DNA of 64,000 nucleotides from Lyngbya confervoides BDU141951 (lineage in GTDB: Bacteria > Cyanobacteriota > Cyanobacteriia > Thermosynechococcales > Thermosynechococcaceae): positions 33,364 through 97,363 of the forward strand of contig NZ_JTHE03000005.1 in assembly GCF_000817775.3 (NCBI RefSeq). The letters are read 5' to 3'. Each line of letters starts with the position of its first letter. The stretch's first letter is position 1. Below, piece after piece: positions 48,969-56,951 of the stretch. Both the position numbers and the translations under genes were made by a program. The notes under the pieces were generated by a model. That model saw only the letters and a program-made list of their open reading frames with translations, did not search any database and was not told the origin of the DNA.

Positions 48969-49084
48969 GGATTAGCCCTCCTGGATCCCAGGTACAGCTT
49001 TGGGTCCTGTTCAAGCGATTTTGTGCTCAGTTCCGGGCAAAGTCTAGGCGGAATGAGGAAGGCATCTTTTTTAAGGGTTGCTGA

Positions 49085-49360
49085 TCAGCCAGATGGCGTG
49101 TCGTCACGCTCCCACCACCAAAGCCCTCCCATGGACAAAACCAGGCCGATCTGGAGTAACAGGTTTAGCAGCATTTTGGAGCTGCTGTCTCCAGCTAGAA
49201 TTTTGACCGCAAAAATGTAGGCCCCTACACCACCAGAGAGGGCAAAACCGGCATAGAAAAAACGCCGGATGGGTTTGTAAGGCGATCGCAACTCCGCCTG
49301 GAGTCGCTGCAATTGTTCCGCAGAGAGCCTTGACTTAGGTGTCTGGGAAGGTTTGATCAT
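49085..49360 (-). CDS. DUF3493-type small membrane protein
   Basis: A 91-residue protein with [23 protein letters not shown] leading into two TM segments (about 35-53 and 62-80), ending WWWERDD. This pattern matches the cyanobacterial/plastid DUF3493 family. Its ATG overlaps the ccs1 stop codon by 4 bp (ATGA), so it is translationally coupled to ccs1 and probably works with it or in thylakoid complex assembly. Confidence 0.8.
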   Translation of the reverse strand: MIKPSQTPKSRLSAEQLQRLQAELRSPYKPIRRFFYAGFALSGGVGAYIFAVKILAGDSSSKMLLNLLLQIGLVLSMGGLWWWERDDTPSG

Positions 49361-50775
49361 GGCAAAAGGGCCTCTGTCTCAGGCGATGATGGCTCAGGCT
49401 GAGGAGCATAGGTCTTGGCAGCTGCTTCACAAGCTTCTATGACAGTTACCAGTTCACGCTCGAAACTGAGCTGGGCACGGTTGGTTCGCCCCCCCAAGTA
49501 CAGTTGACCGGCATCGGATAAGGCCCAAATTTGAGAGTGGGAGACATAGCTCATGAGGACGCCGAGAATTAACAGACCACAGCCTAGATACAGCAAAGGA
49601 ATACCGGGATCTGACTTAATTTGTAAACCCGTACTCCCCACCAACTCATCCACGGTGAGTCGAATCCCCTCAATTTCTAGGGGAATCCCGGTGCGGATTG
49701 AGGACACCAGGTTTCCGGCAGTATCGTAAACCATCACCGTACCTTGGAGATCGCGGGCTAGGAGCGTTACCCCAGCGCTCATATCGGGTTTAATGGGCAC
49801 CCAAGTCCCCCAAATGCGTCCGATGTCCTGACCTTGAGCGCTGAGAGAAGCCATGGGAAGTTGAAAAACGGGGCTGTTGTTCACCCGAACCTTGGCCGCA
49901 GCAATGGCCCAGTCCGTTTGATAAAAGGTCACACCTCCATAGGAAAGCGGCTGATTCACGTGAATGGTTTTGTGCTTAAGTTCCTGCTGTTGGGAATCGA
50001 TCACCGATAGGTCAGAGTAAAACTGATCGATCGATCCATCCGGTAGATAGTCAATCCAGAAGCGGTTCACCTTTACGCCCCAGTCCTGGGGAATTCGGCT
50101 TTGGGCAAAGGGACCTGCCTGGACAATGTTGCGCACTTGAAATTGCTGACCGCTGGGAACCATCTCCTGAGCCATGAAGCCTCCCAGGGCTCCTACAATA
50201 CCGCTCAGCAAAATGAGCAAAAGGCTGATGTGAACAATGATAGGGCCAACCCGTCCTGCAATGCCCTTCCGGGCGTAGAGGGCCGATCCCTCCTGATAGA
50301 CCCGATAACGATGCTGCTGTAATAGGGCCTGCAGGTGGAACAAATCCAGGGTCGGCAGGACAGTGCTCAAGGCCAATTTCTCAAACTGACGGGGCTGGCG
50401 ATAGAACTTCCATCGGCGAGCGGAGGTCAGTGCCGGCAGTTGATGAGTAAAGGTACAGGCGACTAAACTGGCGCCAAAGAGGATTAACAGGGCCAGAAAC
50501 CACCAGGTGCGATAGACGTGATCGAGGCCTATCCCCACCAAGACCTTCCAGGTTAAGAAGCCAAAAAGGGCTGGTGACTCTGGATAATTGGCCTGGTAAA
50601 AGGTGAGGGACTGGCCCTGCTCAATGACGGTGCCAGTAATGCTAAAACCGGCGATGAGCAGCAGTAAAATAATGGCTAAGCGCAAATCTGCGAGAATTGG
50701 GAGCACATTTTCCCGAAATCCTTTACGTAGCGTATGGAGAAGACCTAGGCGGTCGGAATTGAAAAGGGGGGTCAT
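49357..50775 (-). CDS. ccs1: cytochrome c biogenesis protein Ccs1/CcsB (ResB family)
   Basis: A 472-residue ResB/Ccs1 protein of the system II cytochrome c maturation pathway, which ferries heme to apocytochromes (c6, f) on the lumenal side. Three N-terminal TM segments are followed by a large lumenal domain (about 200-390) and a final TM (about 393-415, [25 protein letters not shown]). [11 protein letters not shown] and [10 protein letters not shown] are typical blocks. The ATG at 50775 overlaps the stop of the kinase gene (TAATG), and the downstream DUF3493 gene overlaps by ATGA. Confidence 0.92.
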   Translation of the reverse strand: MTPLFNSDRLGLLHTLRKGFRENVLPILADLRLAIILLLLIAGFSITGTVIEQGQSLTFYQANYPESPALFGFLTWKVLVGIGLDHVYRTWWFLALLILFGASLVACTFTHQLPALTSARRWKFYRQPRQFEKLALSTVLPTLDLFHLQALLQQHRYRVYQEGSALYARKGIAGRVGPIIVHISLLLILLSGIVGALGGFMAQEMVPSGQQFQVRNIVQAGPFAQSRIPQDWGVKVNRFWIDYLPDGSIDQFYSDLSVIDSQQQELKHKTIHVNQPLSYGGVTFYQTDWAIAAAKVRVNNSPVFQLPMASLSAQGQDIGRIWGTWVPIKPDMSAGVTLLARDLQGTVMVYDTAGNLVSSIRTGIPLEIEGIRLTVDELVGSTGLQIKSDPGIPLLYLGCGLLILGVLMSYVSHSQIWALSDAGQLYLGGRTNRAQLSFERELVTVIEACEAAAKTYAPQPEPSSPETEALLP

Positions 50776-52775
50776 TACCAAAGGGGGTCAGATTGAGGAT
50801 CGTTGGACCCGCCCCAAAGTGGCTCTGGATTGGCCGGGGCCGGGGCCGGTTCCTGATAGGCCGGCTCTGGGGAGGCGGGGGGGGGTTCTTGATAGGAAGA
50901 CCTATCCTCAGGATAGTAAGGTTCAGGCGCAGCGGCTGCTTGGGAAGGAGGGGGATCGTACAGTGGGGCAGCGGGCTGTTCGGGGGTTGATTGACGAACG
51001 GCAGATCGCTGCCGCCGAGCTTCCTCTTCTGCTAAAATACCGTCAATTTGCTGGTTAATGTTCTTGATGTGGGCCTGGTAATCCTTCATTTTTGTTTGGG
51101 CCTTTGTGAAAACAAAGGACGGCTTTGGAACGCTTTCCAGAGATTTCAGGGCGGCCTGCCATTGGTTGCGATTTTCCTCTAGTGCCTCCAGTGTCTTGGC
51201 TTGAGCCTTAGCCTTAAAGGCGATGGTGGCCTTGGCGATCCCTTGCCTATACTGATTTTCAGCCTTGACTTCCTGATCAATTTTTTGATTGAGCACGGTG
51301 AGCTGATCTTGATAGGTGGCCAGCTGGGGCTGGTCCTCAGCGGCTATGACTTGATTGGAACGACTCCTAACCTGTTCAATGGTTTGCAACGCAGACGTCA
51401 TCGTATTTTTCAGACTCCGTAGATCAGCAATGGACTGGGCCGACTTAATCTGAAGACTGATTTTTTCTAGGGTTTGGAGGGCCTCTGCATAGCTGGAGCG
51501 GGCTTTAATTGAGGCAGAGCAGTTGCCTAGGGTTGAACAGAGGGGCCGAAGGTGGGGACTCCCCAGAGCCAAGACAGTTCCGGATAGAGCGATCGTCAAC
51601 CCACCACCCAAGACCCAGCGTAACTTTCTGGATCCGAAGGACCCTGACTGGGGTTTGGAAGGTTCCGATGCTTTTCCCACGAGTATCTGGGTGGCGGCGG
51701 ATAGCTCAGCCTCTGACCCAGATTGCAGACTGGCGGAGACCGTTGCTTCACTCCCCTGAACCGGGCCAGCCTGTTGAACAACGGTGGGTTCAGGGAGGGC
51801 TGCGGGTGAGAAGACGGCTGTGGGGGGAATCGAAGGAGTGGGCTGGGCGACGGTTAGCGGATCTGGAGTCTTAGAATCGGGATCTCGTAGATCCGTTGCC
51901 AGAGAATCTCCGGCGTTCGGGGGAAATATCTCCTCGGCCTGTGACTGTCTCCAAGCCTGAAGATCTGCCAAGGCCTCCGAGGCATTGCGGTAGCGCTCTC
52001 GGAAGTCATACAGCACCATTTTGTTGAGAATTGCGGCAAGACCAACCGAAACGGAAGTTTGATCCTGCCAGCAAATTTCCCCAGTTGTTTCATCCTCAGG
52101 CAGTTCCCCCAAACTGGGGTTTAATCCTGTGAGTCCCTGAATCGCAATCATGCCCACCGCGTAGACGTCGCTGCTGGGGCGGGGACTCCCTCGGAACTGC
52201 TCGCTAGGCATGTAACCGGGAGTCCCAATGACCACGGTATTGGGCTTCAGAGAAGTTGTACTCATGATTTGGGTCGACACCTGTTTGACGGCCCCAAAAT
52301 CAATCAAGACTAAGCGCCCATCTGCAGCTCTGCGGATGATGTTTGAGGGCTTTATATCTCGATGAATAACGTTATTTTCATGAACAAAGCTCAGAATCGT
52401 CAGTAGATCCTGGAGTAAATCCATGACTTGAGTCTCCGTGAACGGCGCTCCCGCCTGCAATTCTTCCTCTAGACTGTGGCCCGCAATATACTCTTCTACC
52501 AGGAAAAACTCGCCTCCATCTTCAAAGTGGGCGAGGAGTTTAGGGAGCTGATCGTGATGCCCCAGTCGATGCAGGGCTTTTGCTTCTGCATCGAAGAGAC
52601 GCTTGGCGGTTCGGAGAGTGTCATCTTGCTGCTGCGTGCCCATGTGGAAGCGTTTGACCACGCATTGATATTCATCCGGCAAATGTTCATCTTCGGCCAG
52701 GTATGCTTGGCCAAATCCGCCTTGACCTAACTGTTTGATAAGTCGATAGCGACCCGCAAGTTTTTGGCCCAGCAT
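50775..52775 (-). CDS. membrane-linked Ser/Thr protein kinase
   Basis: A 666-residue Hanks-type kinase. The kinase domain spans 10-280: glycine loop [10 protein letters not shown], Lys41, Glu64, catalytic Asp140 (HRDIKPSN) and Asp159 (IDFGAV). All catalytic residues are present, so activity is likely. A Pro/Ser linker, one TM helix (about 385-405) and an extracytoplasmic helical, coiled-coil region (about 420-590) follow, then a Pro/Gln/Tyr-rich tail with PEPxYQEP repeats. The tail could bind partners or the cell wall; this is inference. It is translationally coupled to ccs1. Confidence 0.92.
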   Translation of the reverse strand: MLGQKLAGRYRLIKQLGQGGFGQAYLAEDEHLPDEYQCVVKRFHMGTQQQDDTLRTAKRLFDAEAKALHRLGHHDQLPKLLAHFEDGGEFFLVEEYIAGHSLEEELQAGAPFTETQVMDLLQDLLTILSFVHENNVIHRDIKPSNIIRRAADGRLVLIDFGAVKQVSTQIMSTTSLKPNTVVIGTPGYMPSEQFRGSPRPSSDVYAVGMIAIQGLTGLNPSLGELPEDETTGEICWQDQTSVSVGLAAILNKMVLYDFRERYRNASEALADLQAWRQSQAEEIFPPNAGDSLATDLRDPDSKTPDPLTVAQPTPSIPPTAVFSPAALPEPTVVQQAGPVQGSEATVSASLQSGSEAELSAATQILVGKASEPSKPQSGSFGSRKLRWVLGGGLTIALSGTVLALGSPHLRPLCSTLGNCSASIKARSSYAEALQTLEKISLQIKSAQSIADLRSLKNTMTSALQTIEQVRSRSNQVIAAEDQPQLATYQDQLTVLNQKIDQEVKAENQYRQGIAKATIAFKAKAQAKTLEALEENRNQWQAALKSLESVPKPSFVFTKAQTKMKDYQAHIKNINQQIDGILAEEEARRQRSAVRQSTPEQPAAPLYDPPPSQAAAAPEPYYPEDRSSYQEPPPASPEPAYQEPAPAPANPEPLWGGSNDPQSDPLW

Positions 52776-52883
52776 TGAGAGTCTCCCTATGGCAAGACGA
52801 TAAAATGGTACTCCGGTTGCGAATATTTTGACACACCTGTACAGAGGGATGTGTGACTTGGCGCATCGCCTTGGGAGGATATC

Positions 52884-53498
52884 TTGACCCTTGACTACCT
52901 AACCTTTCCGTCTCCTCAGCCGGCCTCGCACGCGCTGGTCTTGCTGCATGGATGGGGCGCCAATGCTCAGGATCTCGCTCCGCTAGTTGAGATGCTGGCG
53001 CTGTCAACCTGTACGGTTATTCTACCCAACGCCCCCCTTCCCCATCCCTACTCTCTTGCAGGGCGGATGTGGTATGACCTGGAAACGGGAGAACATTTTG
53101 ACACTGCCTGCAGTGAGTTGGAAGAAGCGCTTCAGATTTTGGCGGAGCGCCTGAAGCTTCCCCTGAGGAATTTGATGCTAGGGGGCTTTTCCCAAGGTGG
53201 AGCCATGGCCATGGCCGTGGGCTGGGACCTGCCCCTCGCGGGCCTAATCAGCCTGAGTGGATACCTGCATCCATCGGCGTCTACGCCGGTGCCTTGGCCC
53301 AAGCCTGTGCTGTTGATCCATGGTCAGCAAGATCCTGTCGTGCCTATTCAAGCGGCCCATCAAGCCCGACAACAGCTAGCATCCTCCGGATTTTCTGTGG
53401 AATACCTGGAACTGCCGATGGCCCATGAAATTAATGCCCAGGCCCTTGCGGGAGTTCGGCGCTTTATCCAGGGAGTGCTGGAGCAGTCAGGGCCGTAG
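52884..53498 (+). CDS. alpha/beta-hydrolase, carboxylesterase (PF02230-like)
   Basis: A 204-residue compact esterase of the phospholipase/carboxylesterase family. LLHGWGANAQDL is the oxyanion region, the nucleophile Ser is in GGFSQGGAMA, Asp in HGQQDPVVP and His in PMAHEIN. There is no signal peptide, so it is cytosolic. Likely substrates are short acyl esters; the physiological target is unknown. The start is TTG at 52884 with GGGAGG 5 nt upstream. Convergent with the oxoamine synthase. Confidence 0.87.
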   Translation: MTLDYLTFPSPQPASHALVLLHGWGANAQDLAPLVEMLALSTCTVILPNAPLPHPYSLAGRMWYDLETGEHFDTACSELEEALQILAERLKLPLRNLMLGGFSQGGAMAMAVGWDLPLAGLISLSGYLHPSASTPVPWPKPVLLIHGQQDPVVPIQAAHQARQQLASSGFSVEYLELPMAHEINAQALAGVRRFIQGVLEQSGP

Positions 53499-53573
53499 TA
53501 GAGAAAATCAACCTAAAAAGCTCGACGTTGATGCTCCTTGCCTCTGAGGCCCTATCATACTTCGGCACTATTC

Positions 53574-54854
53574 CTAGGCACTCACCGTGGGACGGTAGAG
53601 AACGTTCCGCGTGGCGACCATGGCGCTGACGAGCTGATCCATCTCTTCCTTGCTGTGCAAAGCGTTGGCTGTAATTCGCATCCTTGGCTTCGCAATAAAC
53701 CAGATAGGCGAAATCCAAATGCCATGCTTTTCGAGCATAATGCGGCCAAATTCCTTGGGGTTGATCTCAGAAGGCAGCAAAACTGGGACGACATTGGTTT
53801 CTCCAATTGCTTCAAAGCCATGCTCTCGCAGCTGCGATCGCAGATACCTGGCGTTGGCCTGCAGTTTTTTCACAAGTTCTGGCCGCCCCTTGACCTGCTG
53901 AATGCTGGTCAAGGCCGCTGCGGTGAGCGGAGGCGGGAGCGAAATGGTGCCAATGGAGGTGGGGGAAACGTTTAGCAGCGGCTTGAGTTCTTTGACGTCA
54001 CTGCTGATTGCTGCTCCGGCAGATGCCGCAAACTTGGAAAAGGTGGTCATGATCAGGGGTACGATTCCCCGATCAGCAGGATACTGAGGAGTTAGGCCAA
54101 AATGTTCGTAAATTCCCCGTCCCGTAGCACCAATGGCCCCACTTGCGTGGGCTTCATCCATGACCAGTACGCTGTCGGGATAGGGGCGTAAAGCCTCAAT
54201 CATTTCAGGAAGGGGCGCAATGTCTCCGTCCATGGAGAACACGGCATCGGAGACGACCAAAATGCGATCGCCAGGCCTGGCATAGCGCTTGAGCTTTCTT
54301 GCCAGGTCTTCCATGTCGCAGTGGCGATAGGCCTTCACCCGTACTCGAGGGCTATATCCAAACACTTTTCCGGATCGGGTGCCGGCATTGACAACGGCGG
54401 AAACAATACAGCCATGGTTCAAAACATCGGTTAGAATCAAGGTTTCGCGCGTATGCTCGAAACCTGGCACCGGAATAGCCAAATGACAAAAGGCGTCCAT
54501 CAGCGCCTGCATCGCCATCCAAGCATTGAGAAAAAGTTGAGTATGAGCTAAGTGCTTAAACTCAGAAATCTCATCCTCAAGCTGGCGATGCAAGTCAATC
54601 CGACCGCTGAGTACGGAGCAGGAGCTATTAGAGGTTCCATAACGCAGGATGGAATCAATGGCAGCTTGCTGAACTTTAGGGTCCTGCACCAGCCCTAACA
54701 CATCGTTGGTACAAAAGGTTAAAACGTGGTGCCGCTTGCCTGTTGCAGACTCTTCAATGTCGACAAAGTTGCCCTCTTTGTGGTGGCAAATGTACTCGTC
54801 AGGGTCTAGGCCACTGGCATACCAACGTTCAACGTATTCCTTTACGACTTGCAC
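53574..54854 (-). CDS. alpha-oxoamine synthase family PLP enzyme
   Basis: A 426-residue fold-type I PLP protein of the BioF/KBL/SPT/CqsA family, which condenses an amino acid with an acyl-CoA or acyl-ACP. Residues: VMDEAHASGAIG (Asp233, His236), Schiff-base Lys274 in TTFSKFAASAG, and the SSCSVLSGRIDLHRQLE core-binding segment near 77. Differences from typical BioF include an extended N-terminus (WYASGLDPDEYICHHKEGNF). 8-amino-7-oxononanoate synthase is the default guess; a sphingolipid-type or other oxoamine is possible. The start is GTG at 54854 with AGGGAG upstream. Confidence 0.85.
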   Translation of the reverse strand: MQVVKEYVERWYASGLDPDEYICHHKEGNFVDIEESATGKRHHVLTFCTNDVLGLVQDPKVQQAAIDSILRYGTSNSSCSVLSGRIDLHRQLEDEISEFKHLAHTQLFLNAWMAMQALMDAFCHLAIPVPGFEHTRETLILTDVLNHGCIVSAVVNAGTRSGKVFGYSPRVRVKAYRHCDMEDLARKLKRYARPGDRILVVSDAVFSMDGDIAPLPEMIEALRPYPDSVLVMDEAHASGAIGATGRGIYEHFGLTPQYPADRGIVPLIMTTFSKFAASAGAAISSDVKELKPLLNVSPTSIGTISLPPPLTAAALTSIQQVKGRPELVKKLQANARYLRSQLREHGFEAIGETNVVPVLLPSEINPKEFGRIMLEKHGIWISPIWFIAKPRMRITANALHSKEEMDQLVSAMVATRNVLYRPTVSA

Positions 54855-54887
54855 TACAAACTCCCTAAACCTCGATATGTGATCAGC

Positions 54888-55022
54888 CTAACCACGATGG
54901 CTCACTAGTCTACTAATTTCCAACCCCAGCATTCCCCAGCAAAGACCTTTGACCTCAATGGGTCCGGAATGCCCGCAAGTACGGATATTAACAAATTTTG
55001 AAGGGTGACCTTCGTAGCTCAT
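54888..55022 (-). CDS. candidate small protein upstream of oxoamine synthase
   Basis: A 44-residue frame: MSYEGHPSKFVNIRTCGHSG then an ILE/GLY/TRP-containing stretch with one further Cys. It ends 33 bp before the oxoamine synthase start on the same strand and could be translated in the same mRNA. An upstream in-frame start at 55082 would add 20 unlike residues. I do not recognise it. It may be a small co-operonic protein or a chance open frame; the GGTG before the ATG is weak. Confidence 0.3.
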   Translation of the reverse strand: MSYEGHPSKFVNIRTCGHSGPIEVKGLCWGMLGLEISRLVSHRG

Positions 55023-55308
55023 TTGCACCGGTGCGCTGAAGGAGAAACCCAAACACGCACCTAAGATAGGAGGACTAACCACGCCATGAATTTGTTGCTG
55101 ACAAGCAAATGAAATATCTTCTTCAGAAGTCGGTCAATCTGCACAGCGTCAAATTGAATCCCTCCGAGAATAAACCATTTAAGCGGTAAACAACAGGAAA
55201 GCACAGAAGAGCTAGATCTGTTGCGATATACATTACACCATTTTTTGGGGTAGTCGTGGAATTTTCAAAGGCGAATTTTTTTTCCCATGGGGGCGCAGTG
55301 CCTGGCTC

Positions 55309-55342
55309 ATGGGCTAGGCCGTTGGCCTACCCATTGATTTTT
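55309..55342 (+). terminator. terminator-like hairpin ahead of the hydroxylase gene
   Basis: An 11-bp stem with a single bulged C (55309-55320 with 55324-55334), 3-nt loop GTT, followed by TGATTTTT on the plus strand. There is no plus-strand gene upstream in the 55.02-55.3 kb region, so it either ends an unannotated short transcript or insulates the next promoter. The rest of the 54.85-55.40 kb gap is AT-rich without further recognisable features. Confidence 0.5.
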
Positions 55343-55360
55343 CGACTAGAAGGGTATAGT
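55334..55360 (+). promoter_or_regulatory. candidate promoter of the fatty acid hydroxylase gene
   Basis: TTGATT at 55334-55339 and TATAGT at 55355-55360 are separated by 15 bp, close to but shorter than the ideal sigma70 spacing. It ends 43 bp before the ATG at 55403. The -35 box overlaps the T-run of the preceding hairpin. Confidence 0.35.
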
Positions 55361-55402
55361 GAAGATCGTTGTCTAGACAGATGTGGGTAAGGAATTGACG
55401 GC

Positions 55403-55927
55403 ATGGTTGCAGAAATCGGATTTGGTCGCTGGCCTAGCCCGTGGTTGATGGGTAGTCTCTTTTTTGTGGCGGCCTTTGTCTTTGCGAGTTTTGTAGAATA
55501 TTGGATGCATCGGTTAATGCACGCCTCGGTGCGCGTTGGTGCAAAGCACCGGGATCATCACCGTCGCAATGAAGGCCAAGGTGTGATCAAAGAATTTAGG
55601 GACTACGTGCTGGGAAGTTCCCTGGCCATGGGAGTCATGTTTTTTGTTTCCATGAGTGCTGGCATCGGTTGGCTTGCAGGCGCGCTAGTCTATGCTGCCT
55701 TTTCAGCCTATGCCCATCAGCTTCAGCATGAAAACCCAAGGAAGTGTTTTTGGATGAAGATGCCGGTCCACTACGTCCACCACAAGTACGGCATGTGGCA
55801 TCATAACTTCGGACTGGCTGTGGACTGGTGGGATCACGTGTTCGGAACCTACAAGGCCATCGATTGGCTCTCCGAAGATGAGATGAATCGTCTTCCGCGA
55901 GGTTACCTGGAATTACGGTGGTGGTAG
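55403..55927 (+). CDS. fatty acid hydroxylase/sterol desaturase superfamily protein
   Basis: A 174-residue di-iron membrane enzyme. Histidine clusters are HRLMH (about 33-37), KHRDHHRRN (about 47-52), AHQLQHEN (about 110), VHYVHHKYG and WHHNFG near residue 130. This is the eight-His pattern of the fatty acid hydroxylase superfamily (includes sterol and carotenoid hydroxylases). Up to four TM segments (15-35, 70-90, 92-112 and a partial one). Substrate is unknown; a lipid C-H hydroxylation is expected. GGAATTG precedes the ATG. rnhA starts 2 bp after its stop, so the two are one transcript. Confidence 0.85.
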   Translation: MVAEIGFGRWPSPWLMGSLFFVAAFVFASFVEYWMHRLMHASVRVGAKHRDHHRRNEGQGVIKEFRDYVLGSSLAMGVMFFVSMSAGIGWLAGALVYAAFSAYAHQLQHENPRKCFWMKMPVHYVHHKYGMWHHNFGLAVDWWDHVFGTYKAIDWLSEDEMNRLPRGYLELRWW

Positions 55928-55928
55928 A

Positions 55929-56759
55929 TTGTCTGGTGTTGTAGCGATTAATTGCGTCTATACCGATGGAGCCTGCTCGGGTAATCCCGGCCCTGGCGGC
56001 TGGGCGGTCGTGGCGTACTTTGAAGATGGCTCTGTGCAGGAAATGGGTGGGTTTGAGGCTGAAACCACCAACAATCGGATGGAGCTACAGGCGGCGATCG
56101 CGGCCCTGCAGTTTATTGCCCAACATCCGAGCGCTCAGCGTGTCGAACTGTACACCGACAGTGAATATGTCAAAAAGGGGGCGACCCAGTGGCTGGAAGG
56201 CTGGAAGCGTCGCAGCTGGAAAACGGCTCAGGGTAAGCCAGTGCTCAATCAAGATCTGTGGATGGCCCTAGATCGGGTTCAGCGAGATCAAGTGGACTGG
56301 TTTTACGTCAAGGGTCATTCTGGCAATCCTGGAAATGAGCGATGTGATCAAATTGCCCGCGGCTTTGCCCAGGATCAGACCTTTCCCCTCAATCAGCCTG
56401 CTGGCGGGTCGGTGGTTCAAACTTCACCCTCGAGTCAGCCGGTTCTCGCGCAATCTCACTCCTCTCTATTGCCGATGATGCACTCTCACGACTCCCATCA
56501 TGATACCGTTGATATCTCGGCTGACCAGGCCCGCATGCAGCGGCTTCAGCATTTACTAGAGACCCTGAAAATAGCCCAGGACATTGCCCAAACGGGTTTT
56601 TTGATCACCAGTTCGGAGCTGGCCGATTTGATGCATGTCCATCCCAGTGCCGTTACGAGTCGCGGCGAGGCGTGGGTCTGGCGCAATTGGACAGTTTCTC
56701 GGGTGCGTCGCGAAAGCAATCAAATCCTCTGGCAGCTTCAGGAGGGGGGGGAACCCTAG
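55929..56759 (+). CDS. rnhA: ribonuclease HI with C-terminal extension
   Basis: A 276-residue protein. RNase HI domain (1-150): catalytic Asp13 (YTDGACSGNPGPGG), Glu52 (NNRMELQA), Asp77 (LYTDSEYV), His130 (KGHSG) and Asp140 (ERCDQIAR). It cleaves RNA of RNA/DNA hybrids. After a Ser/His/Gln-rich linker (150-195), a compact C-terminal domain (about 200-272) has a helix-rich pattern with LADLMHVHPSAVTSRGEAWV and WTVSRVRRESNQILWQLQ. It looks like a winged-helix/HTH-like module seen in cyanobacterial RNases HI. The start is TTG at 55929, overlapping the upstream operon closely. Confidence 0.9.
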   Translation: MSGVVAINCVYTDGACSGNPGPGGWAVVAYFEDGSVQEMGGFEAETTNNRMELQAAIAALQFIAQHPSAQRVELYTDSEYVKKGATQWLEGWKRRSWKTAQGKPVLNQDLWMALDRVQRDQVDWFYVKGHSGNPGNERCDQIARGFAQDQTFPLNQPAGGSVVQTSPSSQPVLAQSHSSLLPMMHSHDSHHDTVDISADQARMQRLQHLLETLKIAQDIAQTGFLITSSELADLMHVHPSAVTSRGEAWVWRNWTVSRVRRESNQILWQLQEGGEP

Positions 56760-56903
56760 TCAGGGTTGCTGTCCATGGCACGGATTGGCAAAACGTGAAA
56801 GATTTCGGATAGAACCGGTCATCTTAACAACAGTGACATCCCATGCAATCCCCTGGGATGCGGACGGTGAGGCGTAGGCCTACCTAGTGTTGTGGTGCGG
56901 GGC

Positions 56904-56925
56904 ATGGGTGCCCATTGCGTTTTTC
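56904..56925 (+). terminator. weak terminator-like hairpin after rnhA
   Basis: ATGGGTGCCCAT (56904-56915) is a perfect palindrome. It is followed by TGCGTTTTTCCC. The loop is too short for the full palindrome, so the real stem is about 4 bp; confidence is low. Confidence 0.3.
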
Positions 56926-56951
56926 CCTTGAATCCGTAGGACGTTAGAGTC

